Positions 46,894-55,533 of a stretch of 64,000 nucleotides of DNA are shown one piece after another. The notes below the pieces were generated by a model. The model saw nothing but the letters and a program-made list of their open reading frames with translations, searched no databases and was not told the DNA's origin. This DNA is from Arthrobacter sp. zg-Y1171 (lineage in GTDB: Bacteria; Actinomycetota; Actinomycetes; Actinomycetales; Micrococcaceae). Each line of letters opens with the position of its first letter. The first letter of the stretch is position 1. The position numbers and the translations under genes were made by a program. The stretch covers positions 1,302,001-1,366,000 of the forward strand of contig NZ_CP104264.1 in the NCBI RefSeq assembly GCF_025244845.1. Direction: 5' to 3'.

Positions 46894-47618
46894 GCAAGAT
46901 CCAAACCATCGGACTCCGGAAGTCCTACGGATCCAACGAGGTCCTCAAGGGCCTGGACGTCAGTGTGGCCGAAGGCGAAGTGGTCTGCGTGATCGGCCCC
47001 TCCGGTTCCGGCAAGTCCACGTTCCTTCGCTGCCTCAACAAGCTCGAAGACATCACCGGCGGCACGGTGAAAGTCGACGGTTTTGACCTCACCGATCCGA
47101 AGGTGAACCTGAACGAGGTGCGCCAGCACATCGGCATGGTCTTCCAGCACTTCAACCTGTTCCCGCACATGAGCGTGCTGGACAACATCATGCTCGCTCC
47201 GGTGCAGCTGAAGAAGGCGCCGAAGGCCGAGGTCCGCAAGACCGCGCTGGCACTGCTGGACCGGGTCGGCCTGGCAGACAAGGCCGACGCACGCCCGGCT
47301 CAGCTGTCCGGCGGCCAGAAGCAGCGTGTGGCTATTGCCCGCGCGCTGGCCATGCAGCCGGACATCATGCTCTTCGACGAGGCCACCTCCGCCCTCGACC
47401 CGGAAATGGTGGGCGAAGTGCTCCAGGTCATCCGTGACCTGGCCCGGGAAGGCATGACCATGGTCGTCGTCACCCACGAAATGGGCTTCGCCCGCGAAGT
47501 GGCTGACCGCGTGATCTTCATGGCCGACGGCCACATCGTCGAAGAGAACACCCCGGACCTGCTCTTCGGCAGCCCGCAGGCCCCGCGCCTGCAGGACTTC
47601 CTGGCCAAGGTGCTCTAG
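46890..47618 (+). CDS. Amino-acid ABC transporter ATP-binding protein (GlnQ type)
   Basis: Energises the preceding fused binding/permease protein. 242 residues: Walker [13 protein letters not shown] (about 34-45), Q-loop [12 protein letters not shown], signature [15 protein letters not shown], Walker [15 protein letters not shown] and the switch His in [16 protein letters not shown]. These sequences are those of the polar amino-acid uptake family. GTG start coupled to the upstream stop. Confidence 0.95.
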   Translation: MSKIQTIGLRKSYGSNEVLKGLDVSVAEGEVVCVIGPSGSGKSTFLRCLNKLEDITGGTVKVDGFDLTDPKVNLNEVRQHIGMVFQHFNLFPHMSVLDNIMLAPVQLKKAPKAEVRKTALALLDRVGLADKADARPAQLSGGQKQRVAIARALAMQPDIMLFDEATSALDPEMVGEVLQVIRDLAREGMTMVVVTHEMGFAREVADRVIFMADGHIVEENTPDLLFGSPQAPRLQDFLAKVL

Positions 47619-47659
47619 CGCTCCACTCGACCCCCGCAGTGGCCGCCGCCGGTATTCGT

Positions 47660-47675
47660 TATGCTCTTATCAATG
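47660..47675 (+). promoter_or_regulatory. Candidate leaderless -10 box of the NUDIX gene
   Basis: TATGCT (47660-47665), seven bases, ATG (47673). It would make the upstream in-frame ATG at 47661 part of the promoter rather than the start. Confidence 0.45.
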
Positions 47676-48347
47676 AGCGAACTAACCGGTACGGCGGCCA
47701 CTGTCGTACTGCTGCGGGATTCCGACGCCGGCCCCGAGGTCCTGCTGCTGGAGCGGCCGACCGCGGGCTCCTTCGGCGGTGCCTGGGTCTTTCCCGGCGG
47801 CCGGGTGGACCCGGAAGACCGTGTCGAAGGAGAGCCCGAAGCAGAAGCCGCCCGGCGGGCCGGAGTCCGTGAAACCGCGGAAGAGACCGGGCTCGCGCTG
47901 GACCCTGAGGATCTGGTGCCGCTTTCCTGCTGGATTCCGCCGGAAAACATCCCCCGTCGGTACCAGACGTGGTTCTTTGCCGCGAAGGCTCCGGCCGGGG
48001 ATATTCACCTCAATCCCGGGGAGCTGCTCAACCACGTGTGGTTATTGCCTGCGGAAGCTCTGGACCGGCACCGCAACGGGCTGATGCAGCTGGTTGCACC
48101 GACCTGGGTCACGCTGCACTCCCTGACCTCCGATGCCTCCGCCGGTGCGGCCCTTGCCCGGCTCGCGGATGCCGACCCGGAAACCTTCCGGACCCGCCCC
48201 CTCACCGGATACGAGCCCGCGACCGTCCTTGCCTGGGCGGGCGACGAGGAGTACGACGGCGCGGGCGGTGCTTCGGGTGATGCCAGGCCGGCGCGGCACC
48301 GGCTCGTGATGGACAAAACCGGGTGGCGCTACGAGCGCACCCCTTAG
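47673..48347 (+). CDS. NUDIX hydrolase
   Basis: Hydrolyses a nucleoside-diphosphate-linked or similar substrate; the target cannot be told. 224 residues from MSELTGTAATVVLLRD. The NUDIX helix is recognisable as FPGGRVDPED, an acidic insert, then RRAGVRETAEETGLAL, carrying the catalytic Arg-Glu...Glu-Glu pattern. The larger size (usual about 150) and C-terminal region (TWVTLHSLTSDAS, RTRPLTGYEP) resemble NUDT19/CoA-diphosphatase-like proteins, a tentative hint. I prefer ATG 47673 over 47661 because of the promoter spacing. Confidence 0.85.
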   Translation: MSELTGTAATVVLLRDSDAGPEVLLLERPTAGSFGGAWVFPGGRVDPEDRVEGEPEAEAARRAGVRETAEETGLALDPEDLVPLSCWIPPENIPRRYQTWFFAAKAPAGDIHLNPGELLNHVWLLPAEALDRHRNGLMQLVAPTWVTLHSLTSDASAGAALARLADADPETFRTRPLTGYEPATVLAWAGDEEYDGAGGASGDARPARHRLVMDKTGWRYERTP

Positions 48348-48380
48348 CCCGTAGCTCCGGGACGGGACGGAGCTGCTGGC

Positions 48381-49280
48381 TCAAGACCGCAGCAGCTCCA
48401 GTATCTTCTTCCGTGCGGCCCGCCCTTCAGGCACGGGAAGCAGCGGGTAAACATGGACCCCGCCGTCAGCGATGTGCAGCGAAACAGGGATGCCGGCAGA
48501 CCTCATCCGGCTTTCCAGCCTGAGCACATCCGGGTAGGGCAGGTCATGGGTTCCGACAAACACATCCGTCGGCGGGAGCCCCGACATTGTCCCGTTGACG
48601 GGACTGACCCGGGGATCAGCCAGGGGATCACCGGACGCCCAGGCACGTGCGGCAACCCGAAGCCCGGCACGGCTAAGCCACGGATCCACCGCTTCAACCG
48701 CGGCAAGCTCCGGATTTTCCATGGCCACGTCCACCCAGGGGGACAGCAGGACCAAACGCCGCGGCTGAGGCAGTGGATATTCCGCCAGCTGCTGGGCAAA
48801 AGCCAGGGCCAGTCCACCACCGGCTGAGTCGCCCATAAAAGCCACGTCCTGGGAATCGAAGTCTTCAAGCAGGTTCCGGTACACGGCCGCCAGCAGTCCG
48901 GACGCATCCCGATGGCTGGATTCCGGTGCCAGCCCGTACAGCGGAACCTCCACCCGGTGGCCCGCTGCCGCCAGTCGGGCGATGAACCGCCAGTGCCACG
49001 CGCTGATCGGGCTGATGTACGAACCCCCATGCAGGTACAACACCGCCTGGACGGCAGTTCCGGGCACGGAGCTGCCTTCGGCCCGGGGCAGCACCGAATA
49101 GCAGGAGAACCCCGCGACGCTCCTCTGCTCCACCCGGAACTTCCGCAACAGGCTTCGGGGAGGCAGGGCGGCCCGCTTGCGCCGCGCCAGTCTTGCCTCC
49201 GTGCGTTCCGCAGTGGCGCTCAGGGGCTTCCGAGTCAGCCGCAGATACGGCGCCAGGAGCTGCATCGGCAGGCTTGCCAT
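48381..49280 (-). CDS. Alpha/beta hydrolase (hormone-sensitive-lipase-like esterase)
   Basis: Probable carboxylesterase of 299 residues. It has the oxyanion motif YLHGGSY, nucleophile elbow MGDSAGGGLALA, an Asp in PPTDVFVGTHD and a His in DGGVHVYPLL, i.e. the complete fold-3 (HSL) triad. No signal peptide. ATG at 49280 overlaps the TGA of the preceding gene (TGATG) and has AGGAG just upstream, so the two hydrolases form an operon. Substrate unknown. Confidence 0.9.
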   Translation of the reverse strand: MASLPMQLLAPYLRLTRKPLSATAERTEARLARRKRAALPPRSLLRKFRVEQRSVAGFSCYSVLPRAEGSSVPGTAVQAVLYLHGGSYISPISAWHWRFIARLAAAGHRVEVPLYGLAPESSHRDASGLLAAVYRNLLEDFDSQDVAFMGDSAGGGLALAFAQQLAEYPLPQPRRLVLLSPWVDVAMENPELAAVEAVDPWLSRAGLRVAARAWASGDPLADPRVSPVNGTMSGLPPTDVFVGTHDLPYPDVLRLESRMRSAGIPVSLHIADGGVHVYPLLPVPEGRAARKKILELLRS

Positions 49281-49957
49281 CAACTCCTCCCGGCTTCCGT
49301 GGCCCGGATAAACCGCAGGACCGGCTCAGCGAGTCCGGCACCGATGGCATCGGGCGTACGCTTCTGCCCGCGGATCTCAAAGGAGTGGTTGCCGCCTTCC
49401 ACGCGCTGGACGTGCGCGTTCGGGCCGATCCGCTCGGCCACCGGTTCGAGTTCTCCCGGCAGGGCAAAAGTGTCACGGGTTCCCTGCAGGAACAGCATTG
49501 GCAGAGCCAGACCGTACAAATGCTCGTCGCGCAGCTTCTCCGGCTTGCCGGGCGGATGCAGAGGGTAGCCCAGGTACACGAGGCCGGCCGCAGGCATGCC
49601 CTCCGCCACCGCCATGGACGCCATCCGGCCGCCGAATGACTTCCCGCACGCCCAGACCGGCCCGCCGCCGTCGCGCTCCGCCGCCGCGGCCATAACGGCC
49701 TTCCACGTTTCGACGGCCACGGGAGCCCGGTCCGGGAACTTCTTCCCGGCTTCGCGGTACGGGAAGTTGAAGCGCAGGGTGGCCGCGCCGCCGTCGTTCA
49801 ATGCGCCGGCAAACCCGGTGAGGAAGGGGTGCTCCATCCCGGTGCCGGCGCCATGGGCGACGACGACGGTCACCTCCGCGCCCGCGGGACGGGACAAAAC
49901 GGCGGATACGGTCCCCTCGCCGACGGGAATGGACAGGTCAAGATGATCAACTTGCAT
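49280..49957 (-). CDS. Alpha/beta-hydrolase-family protein (Tex30/KANL3-like)
   Basis: 225 residues. Motifs: VVVAHGAGTGMEHPF (oxyanion), RFNFPYREAGKK, nucleophile region CGKSFGGRMAS, an Asp in FLQGTRDTFA and a His in EGGNHSFEIRG. These match the small Tex30/KANL3-like hydrolase group; substrate unknown. First gene of a two-gene minus-strand unit. ATG at 49957 lies 7 bases after a TACGTT box, so it may be leaderless. Confidence 0.85.
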   Translation of the reverse strand: MQVDHLDLSIPVGEGTVSAVLSRPAGAEVTVVVAHGAGTGMEHPFLTGFAGALNDGGAATLRFNFPYREAGKKFPDRAPVAVETWKAVMAAAAERDGGGPVWACGKSFGGRMASMAVAEGMPAAGLVYLGYPLHPPGKPEKLRDEHLYGLALPMLFLQGTRDTFALPGELEPVAERIGPNAHVQRVEGGNHSFEIRGQKRTPDAIGAGLAEPVLRFIRATEAGRS

Positions 49958-50015
49958 GTGTTCAAACGTACTGCCATCCCGGGCCCCGCACCTTGAGCGC
50001 AGAAGGTAATACCAC

Positions 50016-50183
50016 TAGAATGGAAAGCGGACAGGATCCGAAGGCCCCATAAGCGCAGCCGGTATCGGCACCACGCGCAGCCTCTCCTGAATTCTGCGGT
50101 CCGCCTTGGGCGACGAACCGCAACATCACCACTCCGGCACAGAAGCCGCCGCTTTGCGGCACACGATTCGTTGTGCCCGGAGT
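50016..50183 (+). promoter_or_regulatory. Putative promoter and structured leader of the small exported protein
   Basis: TAGAAT (50016-50021) would start a transcript about 190 bases ahead of the 58-residue ORF. The leader can form a long stem: ACTCCGGCACA (50131-50141) with TGTGCCCGGAGT (50172-50183), one bulged C, enclosing a GCCGC/GCGGC hairpin (50145-50160). It matches no riboswitch I know. Confidence 0.35.
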
Positions 50184-50218
50184 ACCATCCCATGCCTCTC
50201 GAAGGGAGCATCAGCTAT

Positions 50219-50395
50219 ATGTTGAAGCACGTTGCAGTGACGCGCACCAGGACCACCACTTCACGATTCACCGCACAGGTCACGGCCATTGCCGCCGGAT
50301 GTGCGCTGGTTGCCGGGGGAGTATCGGCGGCCGAAATCGCCATGCTGAACGCAGAACCGGCCCCGAGCCAGGTCGTCGCCGAAGCAACCGCCTAA
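50219..50395 (+). CDS. Small putative exported or membrane protein, 58 residues
   Basis: ATG at 50219 with GAAGGGAG about 10 bases upstream. The N-terminus is Thr/Arg-rich (VTRTRTTTSRF), followed by a hydrophobic stretch AQVTAIAAGCALVAGGVSAAEIA that could be a signal peptide or a short membrane anchor, and a tail of 16 or so residues rich in Ala/Pro/Val. Unrecognised. A terminator follows 29 bases after the stop, so the gene is a monocistronic unit with a long leader. Earlier in-frame ATGs at 50171 and 50192 have poorer sites. Confidence 0.6.
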   Translation: MLKHVAVTRTRTTTSRFTAQVTAIAAGCALVAGGVSAAEIAMLNAEPAPSQVVAEATA

Positions 50396-50424
50396 CGCAC
50401 AAGGCACAGCGCAGAAGAAGTCTC

Positions 50425-50459
50425 CGCCGTCGTTCCCGCCCGGGAATGGCGGCGTTTTT
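50425..50459 (+). terminator. Intrinsic terminator after the small exported protein
   Basis: CGCCG...CGGCG outer stem, TTCCCG/CGGGAA inner stem with a 3x3 internal loop, followed by T5. Confidence 0.8.
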
Positions 50460-50484
50460 GCATTTCCGGACACCGGTGCTCTTC

Positions 50485-50505
50485 TAGAATGGAAAAACAC
50501 CATTC
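50485..50505 (+). promoter_or_regulatory. Promoter with overlapping inverted repeat
   Basis: TAGAAT (50485-50490) precedes the next gene by 33 bases. GAATGG (50487-50492), seven bases, CCATTC (50500-50505) forms a perfect inverted repeat that would cover the transcription start, as an operator might. Confidence 0.4.
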
Positions 50506-50523
50506 CTACATCCGGGGAGCACC

Positions 50524-51177
50524 GTGCCCAGAGGCAAACACCATCCGCCGCGTCCCAAACCGGCCAACAGCGAGGGCATGCTCATCGCCAATGACCTGAA
50601 GAAGGAGCGGGGCTGGACCGACGGACAGATCAAGACCTTCCTGCCCGAACCGGACAAGACCGCACGGAACCCGTTTTCCCGCAAGGCAGCCCCCATGAAG
50701 CTCTACGCCCTGGAACGGGTTGTTGCCATCGAGGCCACACCGGAGTATGCCAAGGCCCGCGAAGCCTCCCGCAACCGGCAGCTGGCGGCCCGGGAACGTG
50801 CCCTGGTGAAGAAAAAGGCGGCGGTCGCCGTCGCAGAAGCGCTGGAGCTGCGCATTGTTCCCGAGCCGTGGGAAACCATGCAGCTCAAGGCGATCGAGCA
50901 TTTCAACGGACGTCTCCGCGGCAAGCAGTCCCCGGCCAGCCTGTCCACGGCACCGTCGCGGCTGAACCGGCTGACCGTGAATTACCTGCGGCACCAGCAG
51001 ACCTCCTACGAGGAAGAGCTCAAGGAATTCAAGGGCGTGGTGGGCGTCGGCGAGGCGTACCTGGTGGTCCGGAACCGCATCCTGGACCTGATTGCCGACA
51101 CCTACCCGCAGCTCAAGGCCGAATGCGAGCGGCAGAAATTCGATGCACCGGAACTTCCCGACGGCGTGACGCTCTAG
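50524..51177 (+). CDS. Uncharacterised basic protein, 217 residues
   Basis: GTG start with GGGGAG 5 bases upstream. The N-terminal 20 residues are basic and Pro-rich. About 20-75 (LIANDLKKERGWTDGQIKTFL, EPDKTARNPF, APMKLYALERV) looks like a small helix-turn-helix or excisionase-like unit. It is followed by a charged helix (about 80-115, ARERALVKKKAAVAVAEAL) and a helical C-terminal domain (NRLTVNYLRHQQTSYEEELKEF, VRNRILDLIADTYPQL). I do not recognise the family. No signal peptide or membrane helix. Nothing in the neighbours fixes a role. Confidence 0.8.
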   Translation: MPRGKHHPPRPKPANSEGMLIANDLKKERGWTDGQIKTFLPEPDKTARNPFSRKAAPMKLYALERVVAIEATPEYAKAREASRNRQLAARERALVKKKAAVAVAEALELRIVPEPWETMQLKAIEHFNGRLRGKQSPASLSTAPSRLNRLTVNYLRHQQTSYEEELKEFKGVVGVGEAYLVVRNRILDLIADTYPQLKAECERQKFDAPELPDGVTL

Positions 51178-51331
51178 CCGCGGGGGGGTCCTGCAGGTCC
51201 TGCAGCGGGTTCGGCCGCCGGCACAGCATCCCACGGAACGGTACGGATGTTTCCCGAAGTGGTTACAGCAGTCACGCCGGCCCCACTTTCGTGGGACACC
51301 CTGCGGACGCCGAAAGCCCGAGGGAAGACAA

Positions 51332-51365
51332 AACCGCCCCCGCCCGGTGACGGGCGGAGGCGGTT
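51332..51365 (-). terminator. Terminator of glnA1
   Basis: A two-part stem AACCGCC...GGCGGTT and CGCCCG/CGGGCG with a GTGA loop, 44 bases after the glnA1 stop; on the minus strand it ends in TTTT. Confidence 0.65.
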
Positions 51366-51408
51366 GGGGTGTCCGGGCTGCGGCTGGAGGCTGCAGCTTG
51401 GAGGCGGA

Positions 51409-52833
51409 TTAGACGCCGTAGTACAGCTCGAACTCGAACGGGTTCGGGCGCAGTGCCAGCGGCAGGATTTCGAATTCACGCTTGTACGAAATCCAGCTGT
51501 CGATCATGTCCTGGGTGAACACGCCGCCGGCCTGAAGGAACTCGTTGTCGTTCTCCAGGGCAACCAGTGCCTCTTCGAGCGAGGCCGGAGCCTTCTGGAT
51601 GTGCTTGGCCTCTTCGGGCGGCAGTTCGTAGAGGTCCTTGTCGATCGGGTCTGCCGGCTCGATGCGGTTCTTGATGCCGTCCAGGCCCGCCATCAGCTGT
51701 GCGGAGAACGCCAGGTAAGGGTTGGAGGAGGGGTCCGGAGCGCGGAACTCGAGGCGCTTGGCCTTCGGGTTGGAACCGGTGATCGGGATACGGATAGCGG
51801 CGGAACGGTTGCCCTGCGAGTAGACCATGTTCACGGGAGCTTCGAAGCCCTTGACCAGGCGGCGGTAGGAGTTGACCGTCGGGTTGGTGAAGGCAAGCAC
51901 GGCCGAGGCGTGCTTGAGCAGGCCGCCGATGTACCAGCGGGCCAGGTCGGACAGGCCGGCGTAGCCCTTCTCGTCGTAGAACAGGGGCACGCCGCCGTTC
52001 CACAGCGACTGGTGGCAGTGCATGCCCGAACCGTTGTCACCGAAGATCGGCTTCGGCATGAAGGTGGCGGACTTGCCCCAGGCATCGGCAACGTTCTTGA
52101 CGATGTACTTGAACTTCTGCAGATCGTCTGCCGCGTGCGTCAGGGTGGTGAACTTGTAGTTGATTTCGGCCTGGCCGGCACCGCCGACCTCGTGGTGGGC
52201 ACGCTCGACTTCGAGGCCCACGTTGTCCAGCTCCACGCTGATGGCGTCGCGCAGGTCGGCCTGCTTGTCCACGGGTGCCACGGGGAAGTAGCCGCCCTTG
52301 TACGGGGTCTTGTTGCCCAGGTTGCCGCCCTCTTCCTCGCGGCCGCTGTTCCAGGGTGCCTCCTCGGAGTCCACCTTGTAGAAGCTGCCCTTGGGGGAGG
52401 ACTCGTACTGGACGTTGTCGAAGATGTAGAACTCGGCCTCGGAACCGAAGAAAGCCGTATCGGCGATGCCGGTGGAGGCCAGGTACGCCTCGGCACGCTC
52501 GGCAACGCCGCGCGGGTCGCGGTGGTACGGCTCGCCGGTGCGGGGGTTCACGATCGAGAAGTTCAGCGCCAGGGTCTTCTCGATGCGGAAGGGATCAATA
52601 AACGCCGTCGTGACATCCGGGATGAGCTGCATGTCGGACTCTGCAATGCCCTGGAAGCCGCGGATGGACGAGCCGTCGAACAGCTGACCGTTGACGAAGA
52701 AATCGGCATCTACGGTTTTGGCCGGCACGTTGAAGTGCTGCTGCACTCCGGGTACGTCGGTGAATCGGATGTCGACGAACTTCACTTGCTCGTCAGCGAT
52801 GAACCTGAGGACTTCGTCCGCGTTCTTGAACAT
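51409..52833 (-). CDS. glnA1: Type I (beta) glutamine synthetase, adenylylation-controlled
   Basis: Principal ammonium-assimilating enzyme, a dodecamer in related bacteria. 474 residues with [60 protein letters not shown] and the beta-class adenylylation site [10 protein letters not shown], Tyr about 402. The glnE product encoded 6 kb away should modify this Tyr. ATG at 52833; the AGGAG-like site lies rather far upstream (about 12 bases). The 247-base divergent region toward the RDD gene carries its promoter, which I could not pin down. Confidence 0.97.
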   Translation of the reverse strand: MFKNADEVLRFIADEQVKFVDIRFTDVPGVQQHFNVPAKTVDADFFVNGQLFDGSSIRGFQGIAESDMQLIPDVTTAFIDPFRIEKTLALNFSIVNPRTGEPYHRDPRGVAERAEAYLASTGIADTAFFGSEAEFYIFDNVQYESSPKGSFYKVDSEEAPWNSGREEEGGNLGNKTPYKGGYFPVAPVDKQADLRDAISVELDNVGLEVERAHHEVGGAGQAEINYKFTTLTHAADDLQKFKYIVKNVADAWGKSATFMPKPIFGDNGSGMHCHQSLWNGGVPLFYDEKGYAGLSDLARWYIGGLLKHASAVLAFTNPTVNSYRRLVKGFEAPVNMVYSQGNRSAAIRIPITGSNPKAKRLEFRAPDPSSNPYLAFSAQLMAGLDGIKNRIEPADPIDKDLYELPPEEAKHIQKAPASLEEALVALENDNEFLQAGGVFTQDMIDSWISYKREFEILPLALRPNPFEFELYYGV

Positions 52834-53068
52834 CGTTTATGTACTCCTATACAACTGTTTGGGTGGAAGACCTCGGGCTGCAAGACCTGGCTGGCGCCGG
52901 GCCCTTTGAACGTCCGGCGCCTCACCATGACCCTAAAGGGGCCGGGTTTCCCGGCGGTGACACATGTGTTTCCGGTACGTTACGCAGTCGATGGTCTCCC
53001 TTCCACCCTATCCGCATCCTCGGGGGACAGTGATAATGGAGTGTTTATTTCCGCCGCTGCCACCCGGG

Positions 53069-53083
53069 TAGTCTTTAACCGTG
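53069..53083 (+). promoter_or_regulatory. Candidate leaderless -10 box of the RDD gene
   Basis: TAGTCT (53069-53074), six bases, GTG at 53081; no ribosome site. Confidence 0.4.
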
Positions 53084-53521
53084 GTCGATAGAAGCGATAT
53101 AGGTTCCTGGCTGGAAGGCCCTCCCTCCGATGAGAGCACGTGGCCGGGCAAACGCCTCGGCCGCCCGCGTACCGGCCCGGGGTCCATTGCTCGCGTCGGC
53201 CCCCGCCTGGGCGCCTTGGTCATCGACTGGGCCATCGCCTCGCTCATTGCCTACTGGCTCTTCGGCGGAGATGACTTCGCCATCCTGGCGATCTTCGCCG
53301 TCGAGCAGATCCTGCTCGTCAGCCTGCTCGGTTACAGCATCGGGCACCGTGTGTTCAGCCTGCAGGTGCAGAAAATGGACGGCCGCGCGGCGGGAATTCC
53401 GGCAGCGATTGTCCGCACGCTGCTGCTGTGCCTGGTGATTCCGGCGGTGGTGTTCGACGCCGACCAGCGGGGCCTGCACGACCGGGCCCTGGGTACCGTG
53501 CTGGTGAAGGTTAAACACTAG
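53081..53521 (+). CDS. RDD-family membrane protein
   Basis: 146 residues with three hydrophobic helices (about 47-64, 68-88, 108-126). The family landmarks are the Arg and Asp in GPRLGALVIDWAIA, then GYSIGHRVFSLQV and the C-terminal DADQRGLHDRALGTVLV. RDD proteins are of mixed or unknown function (some are transporters). Conserved beside glnA1 in many actinobacteria. GTG start, probably leaderless. Confidence 0.9.
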   Translation: MVDRSDIGSWLEGPPSDESTWPGKRLGRPRTGPGSIARVGPRLGALVIDWAIASLIAYWLFGGDDFAILAIFAVEQILLVSLLGYSIGHRVFSLQVQKMDGRAAGIPAAIVRTLLLCLVIPAVVFDADQRGLHDRALGTVLVKVKH

Positions 53522-53533
53522 GCTTCCCGGAAC

Positions 53534-53558
53534 TGCAGGAATCTGGCAGATTCCTGCA
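53534..53558 (+). promoter_or_regulatory. Perfect 11-bp inverted repeat touching the next start codon
   Basis: TGCAGGAATCT, loop GGC, AGATTCCTGCA ends one base before the ATG at 53560. The only Shine-Dalgarno-like bases (AGGAA) are in its left arm. It could be an operator for a dimeric regulator or an RNA hairpin controlling translation. Confidence 0.5.
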
Positions 53559-53559
53559 T

Positions 53560-54621
53560 ATGAAACTACTGATTCTCGGCGGAACCGCCTGGCTTGGACA
53601 TCAGACCGCCGCCGCCGCGCTGGCCGCAGGCCACGACGTTACGTGCGCCGCCCGCGGAAGCTCCGGTGAGCCGCCGACTGGAGCGGATTTCCTTCGGGTG
53701 GACCGCGACGCCGACGACGGCCTCGCAGCCGCCGCAGGGGAGCACTGGGACGCTGTCATCGACGTCTCCCGCCAGCCCGGACAGGTGCGACGCTCCGTTC
53801 GCGACCTGAGGTCCGGCGGGTGCTTCTATGTGTTGGTCTCCACCGGCAACGTCTATGCCAGTCAACGTGAACTCGGCCAGGCGGAGGACGCCCCGCTGCT
53901 GGCACCCCTGGCGGCGGACGTCATGGACAGCATGGAAAGCTACGGTCCCGCCAAGGTCGCCTGTGAGCAGGCCGTCGCTGCTGGCTTCGGTGCCGGCTCC
54001 CATGCCCTGGTCCGCGCCGGGCTGATAGGCGGCCCGGGGGATACCTCGGGGCGCAGCGGATACTGGCCGCTGCGGTTCGCCCAGGGCGGGCCTGTCCTCG
54101 TGCCGGACGTGCCGAACCAGCCTACGCAGCTCATCGACGTCCGGGACCTGGCGCAATGGCTCGTGCGGGTGGCTGAGCAGCGGACCGCCGGAGTGTTCAA
54201 CGCCGTGGGGGAGACAGTGCCGTTCACGGAGCACCTGGCCGAGGCAGCGGCGGCAGCAGGAGCCGGGGAGCCACCTGCACGGAACTCACGGGTAGCGGAC
54301 CCGGCCCCTCCGCGGATCACCGTCCCGGCAGCGCCGCAATGGCTCCGTGAGCAGGGCGTGAACGAGTGGTCCGGCCCCCGGTCGCTGCCGCTCTGGTTGG
54401 AAGACCCGGACTGGCACGGCATGAACGCCCGGTCCAATGCACGGGCGCGTTCCGCCGGACTACGCCTCCGGCCGCTGCGGCAGACGCTCAAGGACACCCT
54501 CGCCTGGGAGGAAGCCGCCGGCGTCGGACGTCCGCGCGGCGCGGGACTCACCCCGGCGGAAGAACGCGACCTGCTGGCCCGGCTCGAGGACGCGAACGCC
54601 CTGCTGCCGGAAGGGAGCTAA
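53560..54621 (+). CDS. NAD-dependent epimerase/dehydratase-family (extended SDR) protein
   Basis: 353 residues. The Rossmann start MKLLILGGTAWLGHQTA (GGTAWLG) binds NAD(P). The region VSTGNVYASQ with a downstream SYGPAKVACEQ supplies the SDR-like Ser and Tyr-x-x-x-Lys (YGPAK). RAGLIGGPGDTSGRSGYWPLR and VPNQPTQLIDVRDLAQWLVR follow, giving an atypical isomerase/epimerase-like protein (CSP41-like group). Substrate unknown. No ribosome site outside the inverted repeat that precedes it. Confidence 0.88.
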   Translation: MKLLILGGTAWLGHQTAAAALAAGHDVTCAARGSSGEPPTGADFLRVDRDADDGLAAAAGEHWDAVIDVSRQPGQVRRSVRDLRSGGCFYVLVSTGNVYASQRELGQAEDAPLLAPLAADVMDSMESYGPAKVACEQAVAAGFGAGSHALVRAGLIGGPGDTSGRSGYWPLRFAQGGPVLVPDVPNQPTQLIDVRDLAQWLVRVAEQRTAGVFNAVGETVPFTEHLAEAAAAAGAGEPPARNSRVADPAPPRITVPAAPQWLREQGVNEWSGPRSLPLWLEDPDWHGMNARSNARARSAGLRLRPLRQTLKDTLAWEEAAGVGRPRGAGLTPAEERDLLARLEDANALLPEGS

Positions 54622-54629
54622 GGGCAAAA

Positions 54630-54660
54630 CAAAAGGGCCCCCGGTAAAGGGGCCCTTTTG
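54630..54660. terminator. Bidirectional terminator
   Basis: CAAAAGGGCCCC, seven-base loop, GGGGCCCTTTTG: a perfect 12-bp stem flanked by A and T runs, between the convergent epimerase and DUF4191 genes. Confidence 0.9.
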
Positions 54661-54672
54661 GTGGAGAATCGG

Positions 54673-55425
54673 CTAGCGTCCGCGGGTTGCCTTGCGGTCC
54701 GGACGGGCACGGTAGGGGTCGATGCCCTTGGGGATCGGCAGCCGGGTGCCAAGCGCGGAGAGTCGCTTGTTGACGGTGGCGACTTCCTGCTTGGTCAGTG
54801 CCTTGGGAAGCTTCTTGGCTGTGGTGGCCACCTTGGACAGCGGAACCTGGCCTTCGCCGCGGCCGGTCTGGATGACTGTGATCGGAACCTTGGGGACGAT
54901 CCGGTTCATCCGGCGGCGTTCGCCGTCGGCAAGTGCCTTGGCGCGGGCGGGCGAGCCTTCGGTGACCAGGACGATGCCGGGACGGCCGATGGCCCGGAAC
55001 ACGGCTTCCTGGGTGCGGGGGTTCACGGCGACGGGCTGTTCCTCAAGGATCCAGCCGCGGCGCAGCACGCTCAGGGCGGCGCCGGAGGCTCCCGGCTGGC
55101 CTTCAATCTGCGTGAATGCCGCCCGCTCTGCACGGCGGGACAGGATGAACACTGCCGCGAGCAGGCCGAGCGGGATGGCGATGATGAGCATCGTGATCCA
55201 GTTGTCGATCAGGAAGCCGATCAGCAGGCCCACGGCGATGATGCCGAGGAACGCGCCGAGCATCAGCCATACGACGTTGGGGTCATTGCGCCGGGTCATC
55301 TTGAAGACCTGGGCAATCTGCTTCATGCGCCCTTCCTTCTTGGGCTTCTTTTCCCCCTTCGGCTTGCGGGAAAAGACGCCTTTGCGGGCGCTCTGGGATG
55401 CGTCTGAATCGGTGCTTTTGGCCAT
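54673..55425 (-). CDS. DUF4191 membrane protein
   Basis: 250 residues. A basic N-terminal tail (KPKGEKKPKKEGRMK) is followed by IAQVFKMTRRNDPNVVWLML, two transmembrane helices (about 53-73 and 78-99), and a soluble C-terminal domain with GRPGIVLVTEGSPARAKAL and KVPITVIQTGRGEGQV. This is the actinobacterial DUF4191 family, consistently placed beside lipA; role unknown. The neighbour suggests a link with lipoylation or simply a conserved arrangement. Confidence 0.9.
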   Translation of the reverse strand: MAKSTDSDASQSARKGVFSRKPKGEKKPKKEGRMKQIAQVFKMTRRNDPNVVWLMLGAFLGIIAVGLLIGFLIDNWITMLIIAIPLGLLAAVFILSRRAERAAFTQIEGQPGASGAALSVLRRGWILEEQPVAVNPRTQEAVFRAIGRPGIVLVTEGSPARAKALADGERRRMNRIVPKVPITVIQTGRGEGQVPLSKVATTAKKLPKALTKQEVATVNKRLSALGTRLPIPKGIDPYRARPDRKATRGR

Positions 55426-55533
55426 AATGAGTTCATTCTACGTGATGTAAGGCGTGCGGTTAGGAAGGCTGCACGGTTGGGCGGCAGTCGGGGAGGCAGG
55501 GGGCGGCGCAGTGCCCGGGGAACCGGGCCGCCG

